From Rhodocyclaceae bacterium (lineage in GTDB: Bacteria; Pseudomonadota; Gammaproteobacteria; Burkholderiales; Rhodocyclaceae), in contig JAVBXY010000038.1 of assembly GCA_030824275.1 (NCBI GenBank), positions 300,219 through 364,218 on the forward strand: a DNA stretch of 64,000 nucleotides, in the 5' to 3' direction. The translations under genes were made by a program, and so were the position numbers. Shown in pieces: positions 1 to 8,474 of this stretch (the stretch's first letter is position 1; each line of letters opens with the position of its first letter). Below the pieces are notes generated by a model that ran no database searches, was not told where the DNA came from, and saw only the letters and a list, made by a program, of their open reading frames with translations.

Positions 1-1
1 G

Positions 2-544
2 CATCAGGAATGGGACGATCTGGTCCGCTTGGCCGCATCCATTGAATCCGGCCATACCACGGCCACAGTGGCCCTGGCCCGGTTCGGGTCTGCCGCTGCC
101 GATAGCCCCATCTACCGTGCTGGCGTCCATCTGGGGCGTCTTGTCCGTTCCATCTATCTGTGCGACTACTTCCTCAGTGAGGATCTGCGGCGCACCGTGA
201 ACCGGATTCTGGTGCATGGCGAGGGCGTTCATACCCTCCAGCGGGCAATCTGCGCCGGCTCGTTTTCCAAACCACGAGGCCAACGGGAAGAGGAACTCTA
301 CGCCGTCTCCGGATCGCTGACCCTGTTGACCAATCTATGCCTGGCCTGGACAGCGACACACATGCAGGAAGCGATCTTTGGCGAGGATGGCCGAGCGGCC
401 GACGGCACGGACCTGGGTTGGCTGGCACATGCCAGTCCCGCGCACTATTCAAATATCAATTTCCGAGGCACATTCAGTTTCCCGGTTGCTGACTATGCCC
501 AGTGGCTACTGGCCGATGCTCCTGCTCAGCGGCAACAACGCTGA
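2..544 (+). CDS. tnpA: Tn3-family transposase, C-terminal part (cut by window edge)
   Basis: The frame is open from base 2, so only the last 180 residues are visible and the start lies outside the window. The translation (HQEWDDLVRLAASIESGH near the start, then RRTVNRILVHGEGVHTLQRAI, and HASPAHYSNINFRGTFSF near the end) matches the C-terminal DDE-transposase region of Tn3-family TnpA, which excises and joins the element ends during replicative transposition. The usual C-terminal 'isP-x-x-y-x-x-I' segment is present, so the 3' end seems intact. No clear 38-bp Tn3-type terminal repeat follows within the next 100 bases, so the element may be damaged on this side or its end may lie elsewhere. Direct view: frame and motifs. 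Inference: this marks the edge of an acquired metal-resistance block. Confidence 0.8.
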   Translation, partial: HQEWDDLVRLAASIESGHTTATVALARFGSAAADSPIYRAGVHLGRLVRSIYLCDYFLSEDLRRTVNRILVHGEGVHTLQRAICAGSFSKPRGQREEELYAVSGSLTLLTNLCLAWTATHMQEAIFGEDGRAADGTDLGWLAHASPAHYSNINFRGTFSFPVADYAQWLLADAPAQRQQR

Positions 545-560
545 CGATCATCAGTCCAAA

Positions 561-1832
561 TCAGATCAATGGTTTTGAAATGGACAGAATTGGTTTGAGA
601 CCGGAACCGAACCTCGCAATTGCATCGCGCTGATTGCGAAGCTCGCTGTACGGCAAATAGCGGAATCCAAGTTCATCGACTCTCGCGAATGCTGGTCTTT
701 TGATTTGTTGCCGTACATCACCCTCTCGTCCATCGGGTGCTACGAGAAACAGGCCTTCGCAGGTCTTGAGCTCGCATCCATAGGCCAGGTCAAGTAAGCG
801 AACAATTCCCGAGTAGATGGACGTCGTATGTTCAACTTCGAATGCCGCAACAACATGGCCGTTGTCTGGCCGTAGCCATATAACGTCAATGAGCCGAACT
901 GCTTCCGCACCAGGTAGCAGCGCCAGGCTCTCTGGAAGAGCGGCGAGACATCCGTCGCTCAATGACCCATCCGCATAGCTGCGGCTACGGTCATTGGATG
1001 CGACCCATACCGCAAAGCCGAGGTCTTTGCCAAGGTCTCGAAGCCATCCTTGGATTTGAGTGTGGGTCTGATCATTGTCTAGGGCTGAATTCAAGGCTTT
1101 GAGTTGGGCGGCACTCTCTGCCCGGACCTGTTCAAGATCCCTTAGCCATGTCTCTTCTGCTGCCGGATTTCTATCTAGCGGTGGCGCCGGATAGCGATCT
1201 GTCCCAATATCGAACAGGAGTCCGGCTATCGCGCCCAGATCATTGGACAGCAGCTTACGATGGGTTGCATTTAGGGCCAGCATCCCTTGCCGCATCGTTA
1301 AATAGTGATCCCAGCGCCCCAGTTTGACCTTCGACCCGGTCAGGGCGTTATAGCCATTCACGATTGCGGTATTAAAGGGAGGAACCAGTGTCGGATGTAT
1401 GAAGTAGAGCAAATTCGCTACAGCCGGGCCGAGTCCTTTGATTTTCAGCGAATCGATATGCCTGATCGCCTGAATGATCTCGGCTTCGTTATCGCAGCAG
1501 TTACACGTGTGCAGTAAGCGGGCGAAGGCCTTTTGGTTTTCTGGATTTTCGTAAATATCCGGGATGCGCAGCTTGGGCTTCCAGAGAAAGGCATGGTCTG
1601 CGCCCTTGAATATCTGACGCTGTTCAGCCACTGAGCCGACCACCGTTTCCAAGGACGAGCCGCGGTAGGCGTTCCCGAAACTTCCTGCTTCGATGTCCTG
1701 CACCACCTCGGCAATGCCACGGCGGATCGAACGGAAGTTCTTCAGCCGCTCAGACCATAAAAACCACGATGAATAGGTGCTGTGCGGATCATCCTTCCAG
1801 CGCTGGATAAGGGTGCTGATGGCCTCGGTCAT
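561..1832 (-). CDS. Putative nuclease: HhH-like N-terminal half and PD-(D/E)XK-like C-terminal half
   Basis: A 423-residue protein I cannot assign to a named family. Residues about 128-147 (SLKIKGLGPAVANLLYFIHP) look like a helix-hairpin-helix DNA-binding motif of the DNA-glycosylase type. Near residues 315-335 a hydrophobic strand containing Asp316 (LIDVIWL) is followed by AFEVEH. This is the D...E-x-E layout of PD-(D/E)XK nucleases, with Glu in the position often held by Lys. The following TTSIYSGIVRLLDL helix recurs, as I remember it, in restriction-like hypothetical proteins. It sits 16 bases from the end of a Tn3 transposase on the opposite strand, a common place for passenger defence genes. 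Function is inference: DNA-binding nuclease, possibly restriction-like or anti-phage. No methyltransferase is adjacent. Confidence 0.55.
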   Translation of the reverse strand: MTEAISTLIQRWKDDPHSTYSSWFLWSERLKNFRSIRRGIAEVVQDIEAGSFGNAYRGSSLETVVGSVAEQRQIFKGADHAFLWKPKLRIPDIYENPENQKAFARLLHTCNCCDNEAEIIQAIRHIDSLKIKGLGPAVANLLYFIHPTLVPPFNTAIVNGYNALTGSKVKLGRWDHYLTMRQGMLALNATHRKLLSNDLGAIAGLLFDIGTDRYPAPPLDRNPAAEETWLRDLEQVRAESAAQLKALNSALDNDQTHTQIQGWLRDLGKDLGFAVWVASNDRSRSYADGSLSDGCLAALPESLALLPGAEAVRLIDVIWLRPDNGHVVAAFEVEHTTSIYSGIVRLLDLAYGCELKTCEGLFLVAPDGREGDVRQQIKRPAFARVDELGFRYLPYSELRNQRDAIARFGSGLKPILSISKPLI

Positions 1833-2023
1833 TGCGGTTGCCGGTTATTGGGACACAGAATGATTATCAACGATATGTAATCAGGATACATCCTTCGGGA
1901 ATATGCATAACACCATAAGTTCTTTGTCAGAACAATGTGCCCTCTCTATAGTCGGTGCTACCGGACGGACCGAGAAATGGCCCCCCAATTGGCTAGCGCC
2001 CCTATCTACGAAAGGAAAGTTTC

Positions 2024-2518
2024 ATGACTGGTTTTGCCCAATTGTTCACCGACACCCGCTCCGCCCTTGCCAGTGAAGGAGCTGATGGCACTGCCCGTTT
2101 CAATGTAACCAGCCAAGGCAAGGATGGACTGCATCGCAATGTGAGTATTCGTGATTTCTCCGTCGAGGTCGATGAACCACCGGCCCTGGGTGGCAAGGAC
2201 AAGGCCCCCAACCCGGTTGAGTACGCCTTGGCTGCTTTGGCAACGTGCCAGGAAATTACCTACCGTCTCCATGCAGATGCCTTGGGAATTCCGCTCAAGG
2301 ATGTCTCAGTAAAGCTTGAAGGCGAAATCGACCTCCGAGGCTTCTTCGGTGCCGCCAAGGGTGTTCGTCCCGGCTTTCAGAAGGTGACGGGCTCAGTCAG
2401 CTTTGACAGCACCGCTTCTGCGGGTGATCTCAAGCGACTCAAGGAAGTGGTCGATGCACACTGCCCGGTTCTGGATCTGTTCAGTAACGCAACCCCGGTT
2501 CAGATCGCAATCGCCTAA
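2024..2518 (+). CDS. OsmC/Ohr family peroxiredoxin-like protein
   Basis: A 164-residue OsmC-fold protein. Both conserved redox cysteines are present: one in AALATCQEIT (about residue 75) and one in AHCPVLD (about 147). The family uses such a pair to reduce organic hydroperoxides, with the fold formed by a homodimer; this shorter variant with an N-terminal FTDTRSAL segment is closer to general OsmC proteins than to Ohr. The start is supported by AAAGGAAAG seven bases upstream. It reads away from the nuclease gene, with a 190-base divergent spacer between them. In a copper island a thiol peroxidase would relieve metal-driven peroxide stress, but that link is inference. Confidence 0.85.
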   Translation: MTGFAQLFTDTRSALASEGADGTARFNVTSQGKDGLHRNVSIRDFSVEVDEPPALGGKDKAPNPVEYALAALATCQEITYRLHADALGIPLKDVSVKLEGEIDLRGFFGAAKGVRPGFQKVTGSVSFDSTASAGDLKRLKEVVDAHCPVLDLFSNATPVQIAIA

Positions 2519-2525
2519 AGATCAA

Positions 2526-2551
2526 TTGAGGCGGCTTACAGGCCGCCTCAA
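2526..2551. terminator. Hairpin between convergent genes
   Basis: A perfect 10-bp stem, TTGAGGCGGC pairing with GCCGCCTCAA around the loop TTACAG, starts 7 bases after the OsmC stop. It is not followed by a strong T run on either strand, so it is a hairpin with possible bidirectional terminator function, not a textbook rho-independent terminator. Confidence 0.5.
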
Positions 2552-2569
2552 TCATCACAGCAAGGTTTA

Positions 2570-3205
2570 TCAGCTCCACCGAGAGGGCCACCAGCCTGGT
2601 GTGGTTCGCATGTATTCCCGGTACTCTTCCGCGAACTCAGCCAAGGCTTGCTGCTCCTCGCGTCGGGCCAGTCGGACATAAGTTCCTATCAGAATAGGGA
2701 ACAGCAGGAGCGTCACAATCGTCGGCCATTGAAAGAGGAAACCGATCATGATGATGACAAAAGCCACGTATTGGGGATGACGGATGCGGGCATAGGGACC
2801 GGTCCTTGCCAGTGTTTTTGTCCTCTGGGCTTTATAGAGAACCGGCCAAGCCTTTGCCAGAAGCCAGAATCCCCCGAGGATAAATACGTTGGAGATCAGG
2901 TGGAACGGACCAAAGTGCGGGTTCGATGTCCACCCGAACAGCATTTCCGGGAGATGCCCGGCGTCGTGTGACATCCAGTCAATCCCAGGAAACTGCTTAG
3001 TCAGCCAACCCGATAGCAAATATATCGTCAGAGGGAAGCCGTACATCTCGGTGAAGAGCGCCACCAGAAACGCCGAGAACATCCCGAGCGTTCGCCAATC
3101 CTGCGAGGTTTGTGGTTTGTAAAAGCTGGCAGCGAAAAAAATAAAGAACGCAGAATTGATCGCCACCAATGTCCACAGGCCATAACCACCTTCGGTACCG
3201 GTCAT
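2570..3205 (-). CDS. Isoprenylcysteine carboxyl methyltransferase-like membrane protein
   Basis: A 211-residue integral membrane protein with about five hydrophobic segments. The C-terminal signature of the ICMT/PEMT methyltransferase superfamily is clear: [14 protein letters not shown], then a hydrophobic hairpin, then RREEQ...[17 protein letters not shown]. The family binds SAM and methylates a lipid-associated substrate; bacterial members next to copper genes have no firmly established substrate. Its ATG overlaps the stop of the upstream DUF2933 gene in an ATGA arrangement (3202-3205), so the two are translationally coupled and it is the last gene of the minus-strand copper array. Confidence 0.8.
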   Translation of the reverse strand: MTGTEGGYGLWTLVAINSAFFIFFAASFYKPQTSQDWRTLGMFSAFLVALFTEMYGFPLTIYLLSGWLTKQFPGIDWMSHDAGHLPEMLFGWTSNPHFGPFHLISNVFILGGFWLLAKAWPVLYKAQRTKTLARTGPYARIRHPQYVAFVIIMIGFLFQWPTIVTLLLFPILIGTYVRLARREEQQALAEFAEEYREYMRTTPGWWPSRWS

Positions 3206-3462
3206 TTTCCACTCTCCTCGCTATCGCTGGTTCCACTTGTCCCATGCCGATGGTGGCTGCCGTGATGCATGAACATGTGCATTACCGGGCAGGCGAGAAG
3301 CAACAAATAGGGGAGTGCGCCAAGAAAATGTGCTCGATGCTCGGCGAGCAAGTAGAACAAGGCAATGGCGGCAAATAGCCACCAGCCCCAGAAAATTCGC
3401 TTCGCATGATGCTGATCATGCTCATTTGATGTAGCGTCCCGGTGTTCAGAACTTTCGGTCAT
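3202..3462 (-). CDS. DUF2933 family small membrane protein
   Basis: An 86-residue protein beginning [13 protein letters not shown] His-rich soluble stretch ([10 protein letters not shown]) is followed by two membrane segments ([18 protein letters not shown] and [18 protein letters not shown]) and a His/Gly tail (GSHHRHG). This is the DUF2933 layout often found in copper and silver resistance clusters. The start was chosen at 3462 because GGAG stands just upstream; a longer frame to 3594 runs back over the YHS gene. Role unknown; the His- and Met-rich C-terminal hairpin could bind metal at the membrane. Confidence 0.75.
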   Translation of the reverse strand: MTESSEHRDATSNEHDQHHAKRIFWGWWLFAAIALFYLLAEHRAHFLGALPYLLLLACPVMHMFMHHGSHHRHGTSGTSDSEESGK

Positions 3463-3475
3463 GATGCACTCCTGA

Positions 3476-3982
3476 CTAGCGAAGCTTGGATGGAGGGCGG
3501 TTGCAGCACGCGCCATTCCCTGCACGAGCAAGATTGTCGATTTCGTTGCGTTCTCCGAACTTCCACCAGCTGCGCTGTACGCGGTGCCAGCCATCCTTGA
3601 TGGTTAAACCTGCCGCTTTGGCAGTCGCTTCCAGTTGCTCCAGTGTGACCTGCCACAAGTCGTATTCCACCAACAGCATATTGCTGCTGGCAAGCGTGAC
3701 GGATTTGACCCCCATCATGCGTCCAATGCGAAGGACCGCCGGATCAATGATTTCTGCTGCACCAGGTTGAAACCGGAGCTTGCGCCGCTTGAGAACAGAA
3801 TCCTTGCCGGGGCGATGCCATCCTGACACGTATATTTCGGGCGAGGTCCGGAATTGAGACTGGCACTGTTCGGAACAAAAATGAAACCCGAGCCCTCGAT
3901 AGGTCGTTGAATATTTCGACTGTTGGACCACAACATCCATACCGCAAACGGGATCAATCAGAACGGGCGTGGGTCTTGTCAT
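3476..3982 (-). CDS. YHS-domain metal-binding protein
   Basis: A 168-residue protein whose N-terminal part is a YHS domain: DPVCGMDV (about residues 11-18), then YRGLGFHFCSEQCQSQF with the paired cysteines, the same module as in the copper ATPase at 5437-7770. The remaining 110 residues contain a segment (GVKSVTLASSNMLLVEYDLWQVTLEQLEATAKAAG) that resembles an HMA-like fold but has no CxxC. ATG at 3982 is preferred because AGGA lies ten bases upstream; the GTG at 4000 lacks this. It lies 71 bases after the small periplasmic gene and 13 bases before the DUF2933 gene, probably in one transcript. Likely a cytoplasmic metal-binding or delivery protein; specificity is inferred. Confidence 0.7.
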   Translation of the reverse strand: MTRPTPVLIDPVCGMDVVVQQSKYSTTYRGLGFHFCSEQCQSQFRTSPEIYVSGWHRPGKDSVLKRRKLRFQPGAAEIIDPAVLRIGRMMGVKSVTLASSNMLLVEYDLWQVTLEQLEATAKAAGLTIKDGWHRVQRSWWKFGERNEIDNLARAGNGACCNRPPSKLR

Positions 3983-4053
3983 CGTCTTTATTCCTGACAC
4001 ACAGCTCAGTCTAGTCCGCAGAGAGCCACCTGATTCCCTGCGGATCGTCTGAC

Positions 4054-4305
4054 TTACTTGCCGTCCCGAGGATGAAGATGCTGGTCCTTCTTGGCCTTCG
4101 GCTTGGCTGCCTTCTTCTCGGTCTTGGCATCCGATTGGGGAGTGCCGTTTTTCTCTTCCATGTGGGAATGCGGCTTCATTTTTGGGGCAGGTGCCTTTTC
4201 GCTTTCAGCCGCTGGTGCTTTTTCAGCGTCGGCTGAAAAGGCCGTCATGGAAAAGGATGAGACGACAGCGAACGCAATCGCGGGAAGGATAGCCTTCAGT
4301 TTCAT
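4054..4305 (-). CDS. Small secreted His/Lys/Met-containing protein
   Basis: An 83-residue protein with a clear Sec signal peptide (MKLKAILPAIAFAVVSSFSMTAFSA, cleavage after about residue 25). The mature chain is low-complexity, rich in Ala, Lys, Glu and Pro, with MKPHSHMEEK and a DQHLHPRDGK tail that could bind copper. TAAGGAG stands before the ATG. It is the first gene after a CopR-type operator at 4404-4418, so it is probably copper-induced. No named family recognised; a periplasmic copper-binding role is inference. Confidence 0.65.
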   Translation of the reverse strand: MKLKAILPAIAFAVVSSFSMTAFSADAEKAPAAESEKAPAPKMKPHSHMEEKNGTPQSDAKTEKKAAKPKAKKDQHLHPRDGK

Positions 4306-4377
4306 GGTGATACTCCTTAGCAGAAGAGGAAATGAACGTGCTTCAGTCGCATTGGACTAAGGCAAGTCTGGTCTTTT

Positions 4378-4419
4378 GCCACCGTCAGGAACATGACTAC
4401 TGGATTACATTTTTGTCAG
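4378..4419 (-). promoter_or_regulatory. CopR-type operator and conserved promoter block
   Basis: TTACA-TTTT-TGTCA (4405-4418) is a near-palindrome like the box at 15662. Thirteen bases from the ATTACA end lies GCCACCGTCAGGA (4378-4390). The same 13-mer stands at the same distance from the box before the DUF411 gene. Read on the minus strand, box and block lie 70-115 bases upstream of the ATG at 4305. Confidence 0.65.
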
Positions 4420-4552
4420 GATGTTCCGATCAGTCACAAACGCGTAGTCCAAGAGCCGGTTGGTCGAGTTCGGTTTGATGTCAATTCTGTCGGATTGATA
4501 GCAAACTGACCGCCCAGCAGTTTCTGGCGGCCACTCAGGTAGGTCCACTACC

Positions 4553-4984
4553 TCACTCCTTGGCTTTGGGGAAGTCTTTGAGACAGCAACGCCCGGAGGG
4601 GTTGCTTGTCTCGCAGGAGCACAAACCCGCCTTCGTCTGTGCTACCACAAAATCCCTAGTGGCCGGATTACTCTCAAAATCGTCCCTGCTGACGCCAAAG
4701 CAGTGGCACAACAAAGCGTCGCCGGCCCGCTCCTTTGTCCCGATGCGGGTTCTCAATCTGGACTTAGGAACGATCGAGCCATCGTCTCCGAAATAGGCGA
4801 CATCGCAATCGGGAGCGTCGCAGAAGTAGTAATGCTCGGCTGACGAGGGCCAGGCCCAAGGCTCCTTGATATGGTGGGTTACGGTGAGTGCGGACACTTT
4901 TGAATACTCCATACCATTGACGGGACAGCGATGTTTTTTTGGATGTTTTGTGTCACTTCCAGGCGATGAACAGCAATTGATCAT
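4553..4984 (-). CDS. CopZ-like [2Fe-2S] metallochaperone
   Basis: A 143-residue Cys-rich protein. The N-terminal part has CPVNGMEYSKV, then HYYFCDAPDCDVAYFG (about residues 50-66), a zinc-type site, then RLRTRIGTKE. The C-terminal half has LLCHCFGVSRDD and GLCSCETSNPSGRCC, giving the CxC...CxxxxxxxCC pattern of a BFD-like [2Fe-2S] site. This matches the N-terminal domain of Archaeoglobus CopZ, which couples an iron-sulfur and a zinc centre to copper delivery; here no HMA domain follows. GAGGTAGAAA precedes the ATG. It stands next to the copper ATPase gene, its expected partner. Confidence 0.8.
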   Translation of the reverse strand: MINCCSSPGSDTKHPKKHRCPVNGMEYSKVSALTVTHHIKEPWAWPSSAEHYYFCDAPDCDVAYFGDDGSIVPKSRLRTRIGTKERAGDALLCHCFGVSRDDFESNPATRDFVVAQTKAGLCSCETSNPSGRCCLKDFPKAKE

Positions 4985-5134
4985 TTTCTACCTCGACTGA
5001 TTTTTTTGCGAACCGTTATCCATTCATTTCAGTTATAACTTGGTCATAATTACCCATGCTTTTCTTGTCGGATTTATGCCTTCCATATGGCGCAGACGAA
5101 ATCAATACGGTAACTGATTTCTTGAGCTATCCGA

Positions 5135-5395
5135 TCACAAAGACTGCTCGTCCGGGGGACTCGCACGCCGTAGAGCATTGCTCAACTGATCCACGATTTC
5201 AGCCCAATCGGCGTCTTCCAGAATTTCGTCTCGAAGAAACCCGGCCTGAGCCTCTGTCCAGAACGATGCATCTTCCAGGCGAATATCCGGTGCCAAGGGA
5301 GAGTGTTGTTCAATGAACGCCTTGATCTCCTCCAACCCCGTCGGTAGGCCAAGTTGAGAGAACAGTTCAGAGAAACGATGAAAAAATTTATCCAA
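5135..5395 (-). CDS. DUF2789 family protein, TTG start
   Basis: An 86-residue acidic protein of the DUF2789 type: FSELFSQLGLPTGLEEI, then ASFWTEAQAGFLRDEI and EDADWAEIVDQLSNAL. The start is decided by the ribosome binding site: GGAGG lies nine bases before a TTG at 5395, giving a chain beginning (M)DKFFHRFSELF that matches the usual family length. The in-frame ATG at 5422 would add nine residues not found in the family and has no good binding site. It sits 41 bases after the copper ATPase stop on the same strand. Function unknown. Confidence 0.75.
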   Translation of the reverse strand: MDKFFHRFSELFSQLGLPTGLEEIKAFIEQHSPLAPDIRLEDASFWTEAQAGFLRDEILEDADWAEIVDQLSNALRRASPPDEQSL

Positions 5396-5436
5396 GACGG
5401 GATACCTCCGTAGGCAGGACATTGGGGCTCAATTGA

Positions 5437-7770
5437 TCAACCGACAGACCTCAATCGAAGTGCATTGCCCACCACGCTGACCGACGACAAACTCATTGCC
5501 GCAGCGGCAATGATGGGAGACAGCACTAACCCAAAACTCGGGTAAAGAATGCCGGCCGCGATTGGCACACCCAGGGCGTTATAGAGAAACGCGAAGGCCA
5601 GATTCTGGCGCATGTTGCCCACCGTGGCATTCGATAGCACACGCGCTCTGGCAATGCCGCGCAGGTCGCCCTTGACCAGGGTGATCTGCGCGCTGTTCAT
5701 GGCAACATCGGTGCCGGTACCCATGGCAATCCCCACGTCGGCCTTGGCCAGGGCCGGGGCGTCGTTGATGCCGTCACCGGCCATGGCGACCACGCGCCCT
5801 TCCTTCTGCAGGCGCTCCACGAGGGCCAGCTTGTCGGCAGGTTTCACCTCGCCATGAACTTCGTCGATGCCCAGGCGAGCCCCCACCGATTTGGCCGTGG
5901 TAACCCCGTCGCCCGTCGCCATGACCACTCTCAATCCAGCCTGGCGCAAGGTCGACAGAGCCTCGGCGGTACTCGCCTTGATCGGATCGGAGACCGCCAG
6001 CAGACCCAGCAATTGCCCATCGGCCGCCAGGTACATGACACTCGCCCCGCTCAGGCGAAGCGCTTCCGCAGTATCAGCCAAGGCCCCGACATCGATGCCG
6101 TTTTGTTCCATGAGGACGGTATTCCCCAATGCCAGGATCCGTCCGCCGACTGTGCCGTGTACGCCAATACCACTCGAGGATTCGAACAGTTCGACTTTTG
6201 CCAGAGACATGCCTTGCTCCCGCGCGGCGCGGACAATGGCATCGGCCAGGGGATGTTCGCTACCTTGATCCAGGCTGGCCGCGAGGCGTAGCACCTCACT
6301 TTCGCCACCCGCCAGCACCGACACGGCTCGTTCGAAGCTGGGCCGTCCCTCGGTAAGAGTTCCGGTCTTGTCCACGATCAGCGTATCCACTTCGCGCAGT
6401 TTTTCGATGGCCGCTGCGTCACGAAACAGGATGCCCTGCGTTGCCCCCTTGCCCGTCGCCACCATGATGGACATGGGTGTGGCGAGCCCCAGGGCGCACG
6501 GACACGCAATGATCAATACCGAGACAGCATTGATCAGGCCGAACACCCAGCCGCGCTCGCCGCCGAAGAATCCCCAGCCAAAGAAGGCCAGCAAGGCGAT
6601 ACCGACCACAGCCAGCACGAAATATCCTGCCACCACATCCGCCAGCCTTTGCATTGGGGCTTTCGATCGTTGTGCCTGAGCCACCATCTGGACGATCTGC
6701 GCCAGCATGGTCTGGGCGCCAACCTTCTCCGAGCGCATGACCAGGCTGCCCGATGTATTGATGGTCGCCCCAATCAGTTTGTCGCCGGGGCGCTTGGTGA
6801 CCGGTAGCGGCTCGCCCGTCAGCATGGATTCGTCCACGGAACTGATTCCCTCGGTGACCGCGCCATCCACGGGGACCTTTTCCCCGGGGCGAACACGAAG
6901 GGTATCCCCCACGTGAACGTGAGTGAGGGGCACATCCTCCTCACTGCCATCGGACTTGATTCTGCGGGCTGTCTTGGGTGCCAGCCCCAGCAGGGACTTG
7001 ATGGCCGCCGAGGTTTGGGAGCGGGCTCTCAGCTCCAGCATCTGCCCGAGCAGCGTCAGGGAGATGATGACGGCGGCGGCCTCGTAGTAGACGCCGATAC
7101 GGCCGTGAGCTTCGAAAGACGCGGGGAACAATCCTGGGGCAACCGTTGCGACGACGCTGTAAAGAAAGGCTGCCCCGGTACCGAGACCAATCAGCGTCCA
7201 CATGTTCGGGCTGCGCAACACCACGGATTGCCAGCCACGAACGAAGAACGGTGCGCCAGCCCACAGCACGATGGGGGTGCTCAACACCAGCTCGGCCCAG
7301 GTGCGTTGCGCCGCCGTCATGCCCTGAAGCTGATGGCCCAGCATCGCCAGAAGAACCACGACAATGGTCAGGGGCAGGCTGTACCAGAAGCGTCGCCAGA
7401 AATCCTTGTACTCGACATTTTCCTCGCCATCGTCCAGTTCAGGCAGCACGGGCTCCAGAGCCATGCCGCACTTGGGGCAGCTACCAGGGCCAATCTGGCG
7501 TACTTCGGGATGCATCGGGCAAACGTACTCTGCTCCGGGTACCGCTTCAACGGCTGCCGGCGCCGGATTCAGAAACTGGTCTGGATTGGCATCGAATTTT
7601 GTCTTGCACTTGGCACTGCAGAAGCGATAGTGCGTCCCCTGCAACAAGCTCTCGTGGGGAGACTCCGGCTTCACCATCATGCCGCAGACCGGATCCCGGG
7701 AGTCATTCTCCCGGGCCGGCGCGTGATGGTGGTCGTGGCTGAGTCCCGGATGGGCAGTCTGATGTGTCAT
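5437..7770 (-). CDS. Copper-translocating P1B-type ATPase with YHS and metal-binding N-terminus
   Basis: A 777-residue P-type ATPase pumping Cu(I)/Ag(I) out of the cytoplasm. In order: His-rich start; YHS domain (DPVCGMMV, about 26-33, through [10 protein letters not shown]); a second metal-binding domain [10 protein letters not shown]...[10 protein letters not shown] (about 81-105); actuator TGE (318-320); CPC in [13 protein letters not shown] (423-425) on the ion path; phosphorylation Asp467 in [18 protein letters not shown]; hinge [10 protein letters not shown]. There is no classical HMA CxxC domain, so the architecture is SilP/PcoP-like (copF in Cupriavidus). GGAAAGGATG precedes the ATG. 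It lies downstream of the Met-rich gene and upstream of the DUF2789 and CopZ-like genes on the same strand. Confidence 0.93.
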   Translation of the reverse strand: MTHQTAHPGLSHDHHHAPARENDSRDPVCGMMVKPESPHESLLQGTHYRFCSAKCKTKFDANPDQFLNPAPAAVEAVPGAEYVCPMHPEVRQIGPGSCPKCGMALEPVLPELDDGEENVEYKDFWRRFWYSLPLTIVVVLLAMLGHQLQGMTAAQRTWAELVLSTPIVLWAGAPFFVRGWQSVVLRSPNMWTLIGLGTGAAFLYSVVATVAPGLFPASFEAHGRIGVYYEAAAVIISLTLLGQMLELRARSQTSAAIKSLLGLAPKTARRIKSDGSEEDVPLTHVHVGDTLRVRPGEKVPVDGAVTEGISSVDESMLTGEPLPVTKRPGDKLIGATINTSGSLVMRSEKVGAQTMLAQIVQMVAQAQRSKAPMQRLADVVAGYFVLAVVGIALLAFFGWGFFGGERGWVFGLINAVSVLIIACPCALGLATPMSIMVATGKGATQGILFRDAAAIEKLREVDTLIVDKTGTLTEGRPSFERAVSVLAGGESEVLRLAASLDQGSEHPLADAIVRAAREQGMSLAKVELFESSSGIGVHGTVGGRILALGNTVLMEQNGIDVGALADTAEALRLSGASVMYLAADGQLLGLLAVSDPIKASTAEALSTLRQAGLRVVMATGDGVTTAKSVGARLGIDEVHGEVKPADKLALVERLQKEGRVVAMAGDGINDAPALAKADVGIAMGTGTDVAMNSAQITLVKGDLRGIARARVLSNATVGNMRQNLAFAFLYNALGVPIAAGILYPSFGLVLSPIIAAAAMSLSSVSVVGNALRLRSVG

Positions 7771-7844
7771 GAGACATCCTTTCCGTAGTTGCCGGTCAAA
7801 CCGGTACAGAGGTGTGGCATCTCAGTTCGACCATCTGAGAATTT

Positions 7845-8318
7845 TCAGGGTTTGCCCATGCCCGACATGCCTTCACCACTACCGGGTTTCATCATTTTCT
7901 CCATCATGTCCATGCGTTTTTCCATCTGGCCGATCCGATCATCGGAGCCAGATTGGCCGCCTCCCATCATGCCCATGCCGCCGCCTTTGCCCATCATCGG
8001 ACAGTCCATCATGCCGTCCTGCATGCCGCGAGCCATGCGCATGTTTTCCGCCATGGTCTGCATGTGATCCGTCAATGCTTGCTGTCGCTCCGTGTCGATT
8101 TGTGCCTTCGCCATGCGATCCAATTGCTTCTTCATCTTCTCGACGTTGCCCTGCATCGCTTTCACCGGGCTATCCGCCGGCTTGGTGGCAGGCTTGGCGG
8201 TCGCTGCGGACTTAGCTCCCTGCGCTTTTTCGGGGTGGTGTGCATCTTCGGCGTAGCTGGGTGCGACAAGCCCGATGGATGCGATCAGGGTGGCCATGGT
8301 GAGGTTGCGTAGCTTCAT
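7845..8318 (-). CDS. Met-rich periplasmic protein of the copper cluster
   Basis: A 157-residue protein with a signal peptide (MKLRNLTMATLIASIGLVAPSYA). The central part is helical (VKAMQGNVEKMKKQLDRMAKAQIDTERQQALTDHMQTM is one amphipathic stretch by eye). The C-terminal third is extremely Met/Gly-rich (GMQDGMMDCPMMGKGGGMGMMGG, then RMDMMEKMMKPG). Such Met clusters bind Cu(I) in the periplasm, as in CopC/PcoE-like and CusB proteins. No catalytic motif is visible. It lies between cusA and the P-type ATPase, same strand, with a 74-base gap to the ATPase. Role as a periplasmic copper sponge is inference. Confidence 0.75.
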   Translation of the reverse strand: MKLRNLTMATLIASIGLVAPSYAEDAHHPEKAQGAKSAATAKPATKPADSPVKAMQGNVEKMKKQLDRMAKAQIDTERQQALTDHMQTMAENMRMARGMQDGMMDCPMMGKGGGMGMMGGGQSGSDDRIGQMEKRMDMMEKMMKPGSGEGMSGMGKP

Positions 8319-8366
8319 GATGATGCTCCTTCAGAGTGCCCGCCCCCGGCAGGGATTTGACAAGGG

Positions 8367-8474
8367 CTGCAATGCACAGTGTTACCCAGCATGTTCCACG
8401 TCTGTGGGATGGCGCACATCCAGACAGCAGCTTTCACGCTGCAATACACAGTTTCACCCGGCATGTTCCATGTC
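8367..8474. repeat. Imperfect 37-bp direct repeat at the 3' end of cusA
   Basis: 8367-8403 and 8438-8474 differ at only 5 of 37 positions; each contains GCTGCAAT(G/A)CACAGT followed by ACCC(A/G)GCATGTTCCA or the matching CACCC form. The second copy covers the last codons and stop of cusA, so the first copy is a duplicated gene end. Confidence 0.8.

Noticed and set aside
1..600. 38-bp Tn3 terminal inverted repeat after the transposase
   Set aside because: No GGGG-start, TAAG-end type repeat found in the 100 bases following the stop.
4420..4552. Possible riboswitch or small RNA gene before the CopZ-like stop
   Set aside because: No conserved fold or promoter pattern seen besides the CopR-type box.
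6189..6199. CGACTTTTGCC fragments in the copper ATPase and at 22573 in the recombinase
   Set aside because: They share only the 3' half of the dispersed motif and can be explained by Lys-Val codons.
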